DNA from: Marthasterias glacialis
Taxonomy: Eukaryota > Echinodermata > Asteroidea > Forcipulatida > Asteriidae
Assembly (NCBI GenBank): GCA_911728455.2
Contig: OU452231.1
Location: 6,044,963 to 6,108,962 of the forward strand
Direction: 5' to 3'
DNA length: 64,000 bases
Shown here: one piece after another, positions 11,538 through 24,100 of the stretch
How the letters are laid out: each line of letters begins with the position of its first letter
Numbering within the stretch: the first letter of the stretch is position 1
Notes under the pieces: generated by a model
What the model was told of the DNA's origin: nothing
The model's input: only the letters and a program-made list of their open reading frames with translations
The model's database searches: none
Translations under genes and position numbers: made by a program

Positions 11538-12510
11538 GAGCACCGGTATAGCAAAATAAAAAATAGCCTCAGTATTTGACGTCATAAGGAAAATATGCCG
11601 AATCCATCTGCCTCCTAGACGAATTTCTTTTAACTTATCGACCCACATGAGATTGTGAGTTTGGTCATAAAGGCTGACAAAACTTTGTGGTCAGAAACAT
11701 CATCTTATACCCATCATGTACATAAAAGTGTCCAGAACGGCCATATCGTCGATAAAGAAAAACAAGAAGACAAAATGAAGAAAAATAACTCGTTAATTTT
11801 TTTTCTCACTATTATTGTACCATAGAGGAGGGACCTGTGATTTCAGTAAGCTTATCTGTATTAGTCCATTCTCAATTCTGTTTAAAAAACAAACAAACAA
11901 AAGATTCAAACGTGTTGGAGGGGGGAAAGGTTACATTTCTACATTCTATCATTAAAAAAATAAATAAATAAAAAATTCAAACTGATGAAACCTTTGACTC
12001 GGCTTGTTTACAACAACAAAAAATCAATAAAAGCAAAGTGTAACACCCTTCTTCCATATATCCACACGCAAGGGCATTGGATTTCGGGCGAGTTCCATTG
12101 CTCTCGTCATTCTTAAAAACTCCTTAAATTTACTCAACTCATGACTCTAATCATTGTTAAACGAAAGCATTGTGAATGAAGAAAAGTATTAACGTGCGAT
12201 TTTTATGGTTTCATGGTTTGTTTTTCGTATTTCATTGCAGACACGCCAAAGATGTATTCATACTGAATGAATAGGCCACCCATGTTACATTTTGTACCAG
12301 GTTACAAAAGTATAAAATTGAAACCGCCGAGTTGCGGTGATAACTTTAATTTTGAATTTATTTGTAAAGTCGTGAATATGAAGTTGATTAAATCAACCCT
12401 TAATGTTAATCACTGTTTTGAAGATAAATTGGGAATTGATGTCGACGAAACTACATTAATTTCACATGTTATTTCAGTGTTCTACGATGGTGTGGTAGAT
12501 GGACAGGTAT

Positions 12511-12670
12511 AGACCGTTCCGGCCTGTCAATCAAACTGTGCGCGTTGACCAATTGGATCACGCCTTTTGGTCATGTGACCTCGGTCAAACTCGGTCACAA
12601 GTGCAGCGTTAACGTACACAAACTAATGTGTGTGGGCAGGGCTTGTTGCCGAAGCCGGAACGGTCTATTA
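12511..12670. mobile_element. MITE in the 3' flank of the ENTPD gene
   Basis: The ends are TAGACCGTTCCGGC and GCCGGAACGGTCTA, each starting with TA as in Tc1/mariner-type insertions. It sits about 30 bp downstream of the ENTPD stop codon on the gene's strand, so it is probably part of the 3' UTR. Confidence 0.7.
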
Positions 12671-12702
12671 GCATGGCTCCTGAGTGGTTTGATGTCGTTA
12701 CA

Positions 12703-15700
12703 TTAGATAGGGGCATTTTGCGCCTTGGTTACCAAGACCCTTTGTCTACAACCGAAGACAATCAGAGCTATACCAACCACCAAGAAGATTAGAAACAAGA
12801 CAAAGAGGCCACCGAAGGCTCCTGGAGACAACCCTAGACAGGAGGCTTCGACTGGGATGCGGTTAGTTTCTTCAATCATGAAGCCAAGAGCCCAACCAAG
12901 GTTGATGCCATTGATCTGTGAGGGGTATCAAAATGAAAATAATGCGAATTAAGGCTCGACATTTTGCCGATACAATAAAATCTTCAATTTGAAATCTAGT
13001 TATTGTACTCACTTTGTTTGTGAATTAAGGCTCGGCATTTTGCCGATACACTATACAATCCTCAATTTGAAATATAGTTATTGTACTCACTTTGTTTGTG
13101 AATTCCAGGTCATAATTGCTATCGTCAAACTTGTAGGCATCAAACAGCAAGACACCAATGTAGGTTGCCTGGAAACAATACGCCAGCTTGTACTTCATCT
13201 TCGATGGTAAACTTTCCAGCTGTAGAGAGCAACGAGTAAGAAGTTGTAGGTTGTTAAACTGATTTAATACCCAAGGACCTGCTTAAGTTAACTGGCAGTC
13301 GTTAGCAATATCAAGGGTTTGATTGAAGTCTGTGTTTGTCCAGTCTTGATTCAAGACGTTAATCGATTTGCTTGGCAAGGCTAGTCTAAATTTGTCCAAT
13401 GTTGCTTACCTCTTCGTAAGTCTTGTTGCAGTATTCGTTGCGTGCCGTTATAATTTCATCTTTTCCCGCAGTCGGTGACAGACCAATCCCAGAAGTGGCG
13501 AAGGCAAAAGCCCTGGTAGCCTTCCATAAAAAAATATATTTTTACTAAAAACAATTTTAAACAAAAAATCATGACTTCTCACAGACAGAATTTCTGCCAC
13601 GTATTGACTGTCAGAAGAGAGCGTTTCAAGAAGATGTGTGAACGTTTGTCTCATTTATGAGACTTTCGAGACGCTGCAGCAGCAGACACCAATGATACTT
13701 TTGACAGTACTGTTTTGAGCATGCGCACACATGCTCAGTATTGCGCGCATAGTTCTGAGCATGCGTACTATTGGCGAGAACTGTGAAAAAGTACCATCCA
13801 AAAGTCTCACATTAAGAATGGTGTAACAATCACTGCGAGTTGCATCCATGGCTCTTTTCGGAATCACGGCCTCAGCTCCGCCTCTGGTTCAGGCTTTGTT
13901 TGAAGTTCCGTGCCTAAAATGCAAGTTTTCATTATTGCTGACGGAGCTTCAAGCAGAGCCGAAGCCACAGCCGTGGTTTTAAAAAGGGCCATATTTTTTT
14001 TTCATATACGCCATTGGTTTGATTTCGGTTAGGTTTGCGATTCACCATCTATAAAAATATATATAGCGAAGTGCTCTTTCATTATGTTTAACCTTACCAA
14101 AGTGATATCGCCATCTTATTTTTCCTGCGTATGAAACAATGTGTTACCATAATCATAGGCATTTCTTTCGTTTACAAACATTGACCACCATTTTGTGTGG
14201 GAGGCCTTGAGTATCACAACATGTATAAAAGTGGCTTGGCAAAAATTTGCCCTTTTCAGTAACCAAAGTAATTTTTTATATTTTTTTTACGAAGCATAAG
14301 TTTACTTTTTGTTTTGGACATTAAATTTTATTTATCATTTAATATGTGTGTTTTATTTTGATAGCATTACTGGTCAAATACTGATGTATTTTTTTCTAGT
14401 GAAGGCCGCCCGTACTTTTGCCAACTTTGGTTGGCAAAACTCGCGGCTGTGACTTCGCAAATAAAAGAAATGTTTATGGAGGCTAAAGCGAAGAATTAGT
14501 CTGGTCCCCTGTTGAAAATTCACAAACATACCCACAGAGATCGTCGTGAATGTGATATACTAACCTTGAATGAGCCTCTAGGCTTTGGTGAATGGACTCC
14601 GTTGAACGAGCAAGGGGGATTGGGGCACGGGGCATCGAAATCAAACAATGTTAGCGTCGCCTCGAAACACTCGGCTCCATTCCCCGTACCGACCATCTCA
14701 TACTCCATGCTATCCATCGTGTCGTTGGTAGCACCAGGGGCAGGGGTGACCTCTGAACCCCAACCAGCCATCGCCAGGGGTCCCGTGCTACATGGGGCTT
14801 TCCATAGGTAAGCTCCGTCTACTTTATATGTGTAGCCAGTAGGGGCACATGGGTTAGCAGTTGTCTGCGAGAAGTTTGAAGCCTACAGAGAAGACAACAA
14901 AAAACAAAACTGCAAAAAAACAAAAAACAAAACAAAACAAAAACAAAAACAGATACACCACTCATAAACTCTGTACAATAATAATTTCAATAATCAGTCG
15001 CAAACACTTTTAGCATATATTGAAATGCATTTACAGCTTTGAATTTCTCTGTTTTAAGGTCAGTTTATAATGTTTTGAACGTACACTTTCATGTCTGTTC
15101 AAAATCAAAAAAGGGTTATTATGCAATAACTTCGAACTGCTTCGTGTCGCGGTAAGACAGCTACGGAGCCCAAACAGTGTCATGACACTTTTATCCAGAT
15201 AGACCTATCAAGACGATGTGGGATGTCACTTCTGGAGCTCCATACACCACTTGAAATTTTAAGATTTTTGAAGCTATAATGTTGCTTAAATTCAATAAAA
15301 ACTTCTAGGCTTTTCCCACTTCAAAGGACTTTGTTACAAGCTGCGGGAATACCTTAACCAAGTTAGCATCCAGTCGTCTTTGGGCCTCGTTCGATCCGTA
15401 GCAGAGAAAGCTGTGGGTATACAACTCATAATTTCTCCCGTACAGCCGGAGTGAGACCTTATTCTCTGCGGGGACCGAGCTCGGGTCTTCCGGTGCGAAG
15501 GTGATCTGGGTGGATGCCCCACCGAGGTCCAACGCTCCAAACGAGGGCAAGGGAGGGACGGGTGTGCCCCACATTGTCTCGGCAATGACGTCTGTAATGG
15601 CTGGAGTCTTTAAAAAAGAACAATCACATTTGGCTCTGTTTGGTTTCATGTCACAGTTTTCATATACTTTTATTTTATTTTAGGTTTTCTTTTTACTTTG

Positions 15701-18700
15701 AAATATCAGTAGGCCTACATTTCAAAGCTCTCTGTTCGAGAATATAACATTTTGTACGATTCTTATTACCCGTTTTTACAATATTTGTCCAATTAAATCG
15801 AGGCCTTATTTACACTTCTGAAATGGCTGACTTAAAAGAACTATGTGTGTTTTTGAACCAAAGCCAATCGGGTCACCGGCCATTCTTAAACTCGGTAAAA
15901 TGATGCCGCTTCAAAATGGCGACCGAAGATTGATAAGACGAATCCGGAACCGAAACCCCTGCAGATGAAACTGATTGAGGCCTTTTTGTTTTAGAAGTAA
16001 AACACCTCCTAAATATTTGAGAACGGAATCACACATGAGTATTCTGTGGATCCTTTATAAACTCCCTAGCTTTAATTGAAACACGTCAAACTTATGAGAA
16101 AAGAATATACCGAGTTGGATACAATAATTATAGATGACTTATAAAACGCTAGGTGGCAGCAGACTTAGGTAAACATAAACTACTTATTGTTTATGGTTTA
16201 TTTTATTTGAAACAAGCAGCTGGGGGCTGAAAGGTGTTCCAATTTACAAAGCTAAAATATATCATTAAAAACTACACAAAAACACTAAAAAGCTGAGAGG
16301 CTGAAAGGCATTCAAATTTACACAGATACATGGTAAGTCTGCTGCCACCAGTCCAAGATTCCCTAGGAAGTAATATAGCTTACCACTCCAAGATGCTCAG
16401 CAAGATAATTCGTCGATATCCAAGACGAGAAACCCTCCCGTTCCCCTGACAAGATGGCTGCCTGTTTCATTTCATCCTCAAAGGCGAATTCTGAATCACG
16501 AAGTGTCTCCCTGACGGTCTTAAAAACAGCATCGCTCTTGTCTGGGTCGGTTTCACTGTCACATTGAAAATGTTAGATTGTTAGCAATGACTATTATGTA
16601 TTAACTAAACGTACCCAGGTCGATTCGTACCCAGGGTTTTATAGGGGATATCACAATCACAGTGACAAACATGTCACCAATAGACTACAACACAATTACC
16701 TCCTTGGAGAAAGGCTAGCATGCTACAAGCCGAGAGGAATACCGGACACTTCGGCACCTGGCAAACTCGGCACCTGCAAACTCGGCACCTTGCAAACTCG
16801 GCACCTAATAATCTCGGCACCAGGAATATCTCTTTCTCCTTGGTGATTTTTGTTTCTAAATCTGTTCACAAAATATAGTCCCGCAATTGCAGGAGCGAAA
16901 GTCATTTTCTGAAGGCTTTTTGAGATTCAACTGACCGCCCACTGGTAGTGGGTTTGCATGGCTGGCTTATACTCCTTTGGGCAACATAATATTCATGACT
17001 GGGTACGAAGTGACTTGGGTACGAAACGACCTGCTTCGACTAAAACTTGTGGGTTCGTAGTATACTCTGTTTGTCTTCAGGAGACGGACGAGCAAAGTGT
17101 TCGAAACGTCTAGACCACCACAGCGGCTCTTTCACATGGTTGTACACGTTAGTAGTAATTACGTTGGCCCACAACTGTCACGGCAAAAGCAAAATCGCCA
17201 ATGCAAAAGCCAAAGTTCCCCGGCAAAAGCAAAAGCGCCTTGACAGTTGTGGGCCACTGTATAGACGTAGCTTCTACTATTTTTTACCATTTTTATGCAC
17301 ATTTTGGTGAAGAAATTGACCATTCACAAAGTGGTTATAATGTGTCTCGTGAGGCAACCATAATTATTGAGCATTGTATAATGTCATGGGGCCTGGAGGA
17401 GGAGTGTGGAGAAAGAATGATTGGGGAGGATACGGGTATTGTAATCGGATTCACTCCGGAACTTAACCAAGATGTGATAATGAATAATTATGCAAATTCA
17501 AAAGTGACGCAAGCTTTTGGACGGGCAAACTTTTGTGTTGTTTAAAGAAGTGAAGTGTTTGTTTTACATAATATATTCATGATCCCTTTCATTCTACCTA
17601 CTGGAGCAGTCGCATCCCAGCAGTAGCAGCGAGGTAGACTGGGGTTGATCCAACGCTATTTTCAGGTACAACGTCCAGGGCTGAAATGAGACATTTCTCC
17701 AACCCAGGTTTCAGTTTCGAAGTGTCATCAGCATATGAAGAGATCCCTGTAAATAACGAACGCTGTAGGGTTAGCACTGTGTGGTACCGGTATACAGGCC
17801 TATACCAACACTGGGGGAGGGGGAATCTTTGAATGTTGTTAGGTGGCGTGCAAAAACCTAGACTTGGTTCCAAGTCTGTGATTGTGGTTCGCTATGACAC
17901 AGAATCATTATTGCCCGAAATGGCGCCCTCTTATGGCCTGAGCATGAGAATTCTAACCTTCAATCACAATAATTTAACCTGAGTCGAGTCGTGAGTCGTG
18001 AGTCGAGTGTGGTGATAGCATGTGTGTATACGGGCAATCTAGTCGGATGATGTTGCGTGGAAGTATACGGACAAATAACCGCGATCTCGGACTTGAAATC
18101 AAGTCTAGCAAATACGTAGAGGCGCGATAAAAAGTCGATTCATTTCGCCTTTGGAGAATCATAAGGCCGTCATTCACCGTCATGAAGTGTTCAGCTACAG
18201 GTACTCGTGACCATGGGTGTTGCAAATGTGGCAGTTGGCATAATACGTCATCATTATGCCGAGCCGCCTATTTAGGGATATTATGTTGTTGATGCAAGCG
18301 TGTGATTTACAGGTCGGACCAACAATGCCAATGCAGTCGACTAGGTTCACAAAGCTTCAGGTGTCGAATTGGTTAATGTGTGGATTTATTCTGGATGAAA
18401 AACATAATGGCTACACATTGATAAAGAGTGGGCCTTTTCGAACTCCGGGTTCGGCTTCGACGTGAGCTCCGTCCAACTCTTTGGAGCCCCTTGCTGACAG
18501 CGCACTTTCAAACTAACCGATCTTGAGTTTCAAAAAGGCCCCAAAATTATACTAACCTTCTTCACCGCATTTATCATTGAAGGCGACCTCTGACACGACA
18601 CCGGTGCCATTTGTGGTATCACCAGGCCACTTATAAACGGCCATAGAGGAGTGAGACGACCCTGCATCGAACACCAGCCCGTACTGCAACCAGATAGTTC

Positions 18701-21700
18701 AGATAATGTTACGGGTAAATGTTGTAGTGTCAGGACAGTTTAATGATTACCTGAGTCCTATGCATGTCGTTGCTGACCACGAAAGTCTACTCTTGTAGGG
18801 CCATGTCTCGTAAGAGATGGACTGCAGGGCCGAATTGCATGGCGGAATTATGCGCCTAATCCCAGTCATGGCCCACAGGAGTACGCGCTTTACGGGGCGC
18901 CGTAAGCGCAGAATTCTTTGGTGACCAGCGACATGAAATTTAGCCATGTATAACAAAACATGAAGTGGGACATTGTAGAGAATGTAACGATTGTATTGAG
19001 CTTTTCACTGAATTAAGATTACTTTGTCTCTATATCTCAATGAAAATGTCATTTTCAAGTAAACGTTTTTCTAATTCTCCTGGTGATTTATATTTTCTTT
19101 AGTCAGAATATTACAGCCTACACTTCGTTAAGCAGCAATCTGTGTTCATTTTAAGTTTTTCTCGTTAACAAATCTCATGAACCGACGCGCCAAAAATATG
19201 GCAGGTTTTATAGGCCTGCCGTATAGGTTATAAATTCTTTTAGAACTGATAGTTTATATATTGGTTTCGATCAATCTGAAAACTCCTTTCATACTGTGGA
19301 GCAACATTTCCATCTAAAAATCGTAGAGAAGATCTGTATACACTACCCATCCATCACCATTGGAGACTTTTGAGACGCTAGCGGCAGCAGACACGACGTT
19401 CCTTTTTGACAGCTCTGAGCATGCGCGCACATGCTCACAGTGTAGCGCGCGAGGTTCTGTGCGTACTACTAGTGAGAACCGTGAAAAATGACCGTTCAAG
19501 ACTCTTCCATTATGCTGATTTCGATTTTTGCAATCGTGAACGTGCACAAAATTCCTAAAAACATCAATCTCTTTTGCGTTGTATTCAATAACACGGGATC
19601 GTCTAATTTTGTGACATTTTCAACAAGTTAGTAGGATGATGATTATTGAAATCATATTTAATGAATAATGTGTGCTAACAATGCGCTTTTTCTATAGCCA
19701 ATAAGGCCCTTTAAAGCGCCCTACAATATGATACTTTCCAAAAAATCAACGATGTAATATTTAGAACTTTAAGGATATGCAACACTCTCCAATTTGTTAT
19801 GAAGACAACTGAAAGAACATTTCTCACTGTTCACATGAAGAGTCACATAATGTCAAAAACGCGTGATTGAGATTGTCATTTCACACTGTGCTTGGCTTAA
19901 ACTGCAAATCTGCAAAACCAAAGCTACAGTTTGCAGTTTAAGGGCCATGACCCACAAGGCAATTTTTACTGGCAACTTGGAGGCAACCAACTGCACTGCA
20001 TGCAAAAGAAACACAGGGGTTATTTTTCTGACAATGTCTTACAATCCTCAAGAAAATTAGATGAACATTCAAATGTGACTGCCTTTTCTTCTTCTCGGAG
20101 ATTGCCTGGAACTGGTTGCCTGTAAATTGCCTCGTGTGACATGGCCCAATGATCCCTGATTCTGTAAATAATTTAACATCTCCATTGACTACCGTAGTTT
20201 ATTTCTTTTAAAATATTGGCTAATTGCCATAGCAAATAGTCAGAAATAATTATGTGCGTCTTCTTAATTGAAACCACAAAAATCAAAACGCCCATCTGAA
20301 CAACAACAACGACGTGTTTTTAGAGAAAGGGACGGGCATGTCACGTGATCACGCGCACACGTGGCTCTTTGTGAATCCGTTAAAAAAAAAACACGATTTG
20401 AGCTAATCTCGCTCCTCTGTTGCAATGTATGACATGCACCTCTGGGGATGTGCGGCTCTTCGTGGACTCTGTGAAATGCAAATACTAGAGGTATAAGCCC
20501 CTTTCTGTAGTGATCAACGATTTGTCACTTTTAACATGATGTGGCTCTTCGTGAAAACGGTGACGATTTGTTTGGGGCAGATTTGCTTATTTGCGATACA
20601 AGAATTTTCCCACCAAAATGTGTGCCACGTGATCGTCATTCGGCAAGAACCAGACCATCGCCAAAAGAACGATTGTTCAATACAGCTTGTGAGGAATCAA
20701 CACCATATGGATCGCCAATGTCACTTTTGAAGGACACTAATACAATTGGACAGACAGAAGGAGCCAAACAATCGCCATTGAACTTTATAAAAAAAAAACT
20801 TCGATCGTAATTTTAACAGTGCCATTATTTAGGCCTATAGAAGAGTTGTCATTTAAGCGCTTTGTAACCGCTGGTAAAGGCGCTATAATGCTGCTACTAT
20901 TGTTATTTTTACTATTATTGTTGTTGTTAAAGAAACACTGTCATATTGAGTACTCTGATGTACACGGGATCCAGCCGTTGTGTTTTGTGGGTCATTTATA
21001 CCCATAATGGCGTACACACGGTTTCGAGCGTAAATTAATTCAAAATATATAGATGTATCCATAATATTATATCTCTAATATTAATGTATTATAACTATCA
21101 TTACGAATTTTAAAGGAAAGTGACGTCATTGTCTTTTGGAAGAGTAACTAAATTCATTCACATGGATCATTTCTGCCCTCGCAGATACCCATTTACCCCC
21201 TGGGTGAAGAGAAGCAATATTAAGTGTCTTGTTCAAGAACACAAGTGTCAAGACCGGGACTTGAACCCACACTCTGCTGATCAGAACACCTGAGCTTCAG
21301 TCCAGTGCGCTTGACCGCTCGGCCACGACATGCCACTGTGAGTGGTCAAGTGTTGAAGACAAACAGCGAAAAAGCTTAGACATGTTTTATCAGGGATTTT
21401 GAACAGTCGCGTTTACATGGGGCTCATTCCAACTGTAAAAAAAACCTTCCAAACAAGAAGAAATTTTCAGTTTTATAGATGCGGAAAGAAAACCCCAATG
21501 AGAAAAACTCACCCAATCAGGTCCAGGACTAAAAACCCAATCCACATGCAAGGGCTCCGGTCTAAGATGGGATTCAAACCGGGGCCCACAGAGGTGAAAG
21601 GCAGGGAAAGAAACCACTGAGCCAACATGAACCCTATGACCTGGTACTGATATGAACTTGGTACTGATATGAACTTGGTACTGATATGAAATTGGTACTG

Positions 21701-23257
21701 TTATGAACTTGGTACTAGTATGAACTTGGTACTTATATGAGTTTGGTTCAGGTATGAACTTGGTACATATATGAACTTGATACTGTACTGATATGAACTT
21801 GGTACTGATATGAACTTGGTACTGGTATGAACTTCGATCAATGAGCTTTCAGAACGAAACCAATCAAAAGTTTTTTCCCAACATCTATCAATGCTGTACT
21901 CTGTCTGTTTCAGCACAATGCCATGATATACATCTATAGCACACCAAATACGAGCAGATATTAAAGTTTGTCTTCGTTGTTTGTTTAACAGTTTAAAATT
22001 AATTTATCATTAATGATTAATAACCTCACGCCTTGGGATTGACATAATTCACGGTACCATGATGGTTAAGATTAACATCTATATCTTGGCAATTTACCAA
22101 AGCTATTAATGCAAGATTTCTCCTAAAAACATATTGCGTTCAAACAAGCAAAGGAAACATTATCAATCAGTAATCATCCCGTGACATTTTGAGGCTGGTT
22201 AAACTGCTTCTATCACTTCTATCACTTCACCATCAAGTTTATATACTTGGCATGAAACTTTGATGTTACGTGCTTCGTTGAACTTCCTGCCAAGCAACAG
22301 CCAATGCATGCCCATTTATTTGCATTTGTATTTGATCACGAGTTGGAAATAAACAGGCCGCGAAATTAAACTTATGACCATGAAATGTTCCAGCATGTAA
22401 ATAATGATAATGCTTATGGACCACATAGGCCTACCCCGTGGGACCTTTTCTTGAATGCCGGTTGGAGCTGCGTGACTGAATCAAACGCACTCTGCACCCA
22501 CGCACTCTCTTAATGTAAAAGAGTGAAAACATCACTCTCTTGCCCGAGTGGTGGTGTAATTTTCACTCTTTTTAGAGTGCAATTCATTCTAGTTTGCTCA
22601 TTTAGAGTGAAATTTGACTGAAGTTCACTCTGAATCGAGTGAAAAAGAAAATATTTCCACTCTAAAAAGAGTTGTCCCCCATACCACTCTTATAAAAGAG
22701 CCATATGGCGGACAAGTCTTTTTAGACTGGAAACATTTTCTTTTTCACTGGATTCAGAGTAAATTTTACTCAAATTTCACTCTAAAAGAGCAAACTAGAG
22801 ATAATTGCACTCTAAAAAGAGTGAAAATTACACCACCACTCGGGCAAGAGAGTGATGTTTTCACTCTTTTACATTAAGAGAGCAGGTCTTGACTCCAATC
22901 CAACGGGGGAAAAGAGTTCAGTCTCCGGTAACCTACTTAATAGCAATGCATACTTTGCCTCACTTCTAAAATATTGAAATTAAAGTTGTACCCTGTATTT
23001 TCCCCCCTTTTTAGGGTGGGGGTTGGGTGACGAGGTGATTTTCTTTTAATAGTGTCATTTTCAAGAGTCAGAACCACACCCTATAATGCGATTGCTTATA
23101 ATTTTACATTTTATTCACTTACCCCATTTTCCCCGCAGAACCATTTGGAATAACGAACAGACCCCGCAATTATCCCGATCAAAAACGCAACCAGGAAAAT
23201 CACTCCAACACCGATCAAGAGAATCGCTCGTTTTCCTTTCTCCTGCTTTCGGGCCAT
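12703..23257 (-). CDS. ENTPD: Ecto-nucleoside triphosphate diphosphohydrolase (CD39/ENTPD1-2-3-8 type), complete
   Basis: Cell-surface apyrases of this family hydrolyse extracellular ATP and ADP. Nine exons join in phase (gene order): 23257-23123, 18683-18557, 17746-17602, 16555-16384, 15607-15353, 14882-14565, 13520-13410, 13219-13091 and 12915-12703 (TAA), giving 534 residues. An N-terminal membrane helix spans about 11-32 and a C-terminal one about 497-518, the two-pass topology of the plasma-membrane subgroup. The apyrase-conserved regions are all visible: DAGSSHSS (51-58), ATAGMRLL (128-135), ILSGEREGFSSW (170-181), ALDLGGAST (218-226), and the last one around YCFQATYI plus GWALGF. Sequons NGT, NFS, NDT and NKT are present. 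The ATG at 23257 starts the helix-preceding basic segment MARKQEKGKR; the frame is closed by a stop further upstream. Orthology to one vertebrate paralogue cannot be settled by eye. Confidence 0.95.
12946..13099 (-). repeat. Tandem duplication carrying an ENTPD splice donor
   Basis: Two copies (12946-13021 and 13022-13099, 76 and 78 bp) are nearly identical. On the gene strand, the unit contains the last exon bases AATTCACAAACAAA, the donor GTGAGT, and about 60 bp of intron. The exon used in the model ends at 13091, so a second intact donor lies about 78 bp inside the intron. Confidence 0.85.
13650..13815. mobile_element. MITE, GAGACTTT/GGCAGCAGAC family
   Basis: The left end reads GAGACTTTCGAGACGCTGCA and the right end AAAAGTCTCAC. 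The interior holds GAGCATGCGCACACATGCTC, TTGCGCGCA and GCATGCGTACTA. Close relatives are at 19350-19520 and 52015-52200, with fragments near 4315, 16150, 16330 and 29805. Confidence 0.65.
13850..13992. mobile_element. Hairpin MITE, GGCTTGGGCT family
   Basis: GGCTCTTTTCGGAATCACGG at the left is mirrored by CAGCCGTGGTTTTAAAAAGG at the right. The inner words are GCTCCGCCTCTGG and GAGCCGAAGCC. It lies in an ENTPD intron. Confidence 0.6.
14150..14470 (+). repeat. Interspersed repeat, inverted copy at 36826-37090
   Basis: Shared words with the other copy (in complement) include CACAGCCGCGAGTTTT, GAAGGCCGCCC, TTGAGTATCACAA, and a stretch around AAGGGCAAACTTTTGCCAA. It lies in an ENTPD intron. No coding content was seen. 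Confidence 0.6.
16190..16330 (+). repeat. Interspersed repeat, second copy at 27865-28045
   Basis: Both copies share ACAAGCAGC, GACTGAAAGG/GGCTGAAAGG, AATATATCATTAAAA, ACACAAAAACA, and internal repetition of the GGCTGAAAGG word. The class is unknown. Confidence 0.55.
16745..16825 (+). repeat. Short tandem repeat of CTCGGCACCTGGCAAA-like units
   Basis: About five imperfect units of 15-17 bp, each with CGGCACC, lie in an ENTPD intron. Confidence 0.7.
17163..17258. mobile_element. Small hairpin element with GGCAAAAGCAAAA core
   Basis: GGCCCACAACTGTCA at the left is complementary to TGACAGTTGTGGGCC at the right. The loop is made of GGCAAAAGCAAAA-like repeats. Confidence 0.7.
18428..18545. mobile_element. 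Hairpin MITE related to the GGCTTGGGCT family
   Basis: GGGCCTTTTCGAACTCCGGG at the left pairs loosely with GAGTTTCAAAAAGGCCCC at the right. GTGAGCTCCGTC is in the interior. It begins about 12 bp downstream of the donor of an ENTPD exon (exon edge at 18557). Confidence 0.55.
19350..19520. mobile_element. MITE, GAGACTTT/GGCAGCAGAC family
   Basis: GAGACTTTTGAGACGCTAGC starts the left end and the right end reads TCAAGACTCTTCC. The interior GAGCATGCGCGCACATGCTC closely matches the copy at 13650-13815. It lies in ENTPD intron 1. Confidence 0.65.
19925..20155. mobile_element. Fold-back repeat with GGGCCATGACCCACAAGGCA end
   Basis: The left end GGGCCATGACCCACAAGGCA is matched by the complement of TTGCCTCGTGTGACATGGCC. 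The inner words GGCAACTTGG and CAACCAACTGCA are mirrored by TGGAACTGGTTGCC. A related piece lies at 10105-10437. Confidence 0.65.
21230..21345 (-). mobile_element. tRNA-Ser/Leu-like SINE in ENTPD intron 1
   Basis: On the minus strand the head reads GTGGCCGAGCGGTCAAGCGC (A box), then GATCAGCAGAGTGTG and the B box GGTTCAAGTCC, then GACACTTGTG. This is the best-preserved head of the family also seen at 5225-5425 and 41395-41600. Confidence 0.85.
21640..21837 (+). repeat. 17-bp minisatellite in ENTPD intron 1
   Basis: About 11 units of TATGAACTTGGTACTGA, with variants at a few positions, run without interruption. An open frame on the minus strand only reflects the repeat. Confidence 0.9.
22503..22882. 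mobile_element. Full-length palindromic MITE, CACTCT family
   Basis: The whole 380 bp is one long inverted repeat. Ends are CACTCTCTTAATGTAAAAGA and its complement; both arms are built from CACTCTTT and AGAGTGAAA words. The centre holds ATACCACTCTTATAAAAGAG next to CCATATGGCGGACAAG. Partial copies are at 34220-34428 and 40935-41115. It lies in ENTPD intron 1, about 240 bp from the first exon. Confidence 0.85.
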
Positions 23258-23984
23258 TTCTCTTCTTTCTTTTTCTTTCTCAAAGATGTTGCCCTTAAAG
23301 TTTCCAGGACCTGTTTGCTCGCGGTGCCCACACTGCGGTCTGAACACAATGACTAAGACCAAGTTCAACAAATATCCCAACTGCGTGTGTAGTCACTGAT
23401 GCTCCCTATTAATTTTGTTCATTCATCCTTATGATGAGAGTACCGGTATAGCTTATTCAATAACTCTTCATTGGCCTAATGAAAAGACAATGTTACAACA
23501 TCAAACTTGAACAATAACAATGAAAAGGAGTTATTTGGCCATATTATGTTCACATTAAGGTAAATATTGTCCACGCAGGCTATCAGCTTTGATGTGCACT
23601 ATGTTCGCTCGTCTTAAAACGTTCCTCATTGGTATTTCTTTGGCATATTATCACGGAGCGTATAGTATTACTTGCAACTATACGCACTACGCTGTTGCAG
23701 AAGCGGGAAACCCCAGTATCGTTGGTGTCTTGTGTATATAATGTTTCCCAACCAATATGTTTTTGAAGTTTGATTTTGAGCAACGCTATGTTGCTCAAGG
23801 GGAGTTATACATTCGAGCCGAACTGATCCTTTGCTTTCCTTTCTTTCTTTACCTGTTGGCAAACCGTATCAGTGTTAAAGGTCGCACCAGTTGAACTACT
23901 TTTACTCCCCCGATTTACAAGTTCAGCTCAATTTGTTGTGTTTTTTTGTTGTGTTTTCCTCTATTGCTTGTATACGTAGCTTTT

Positions 23985-24100
23985 GAAGGGACCTAGGTGA
24001 AAAAAGGGAAAAAATCTTCGTTCGCACGCAGATTTTTTTCGTTCGAACGAAGTTTTTTCTTCATTTTTTCACCAATTCCCTTAAAAAAAAACCTGGTTAC
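23985..24100. mobile_element. Small fold-back element
   Basis: GGTGAAAAAAGGGAAAAAAT at the left is the near-complement of TTTTTTCACCAATTCCC at the right. The centre contains TTCGTTCGAACGAA, itself palindromic. Confidence 0.6.

Larger units (their letters stand above)
9867..12510. other. Intergenic region between converging NUP107 and ENTPD genes
   Basis: No gene was recognised. It holds a repeat at about 10105-10437 (related to 19925-20155), a direct duplication with TATTAACGATGTCAAGAATG at about 10615 and 10737 (122 bp apart), and hairpin elements at 10953-11095 and 11408-11537. The rest is AT-rich and featureless. Confidence 0.6.

Noticed and set aside
23258-23380. N-terminal extension of ENTPD beginning upstream of 23257
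   Set aside because: The extension begins at TTG, not ATG, and the same frame meets a TGA a few codons further upstream. The ATG at 23257 gives the expected short cytoplasmic tail before the membrane helix.
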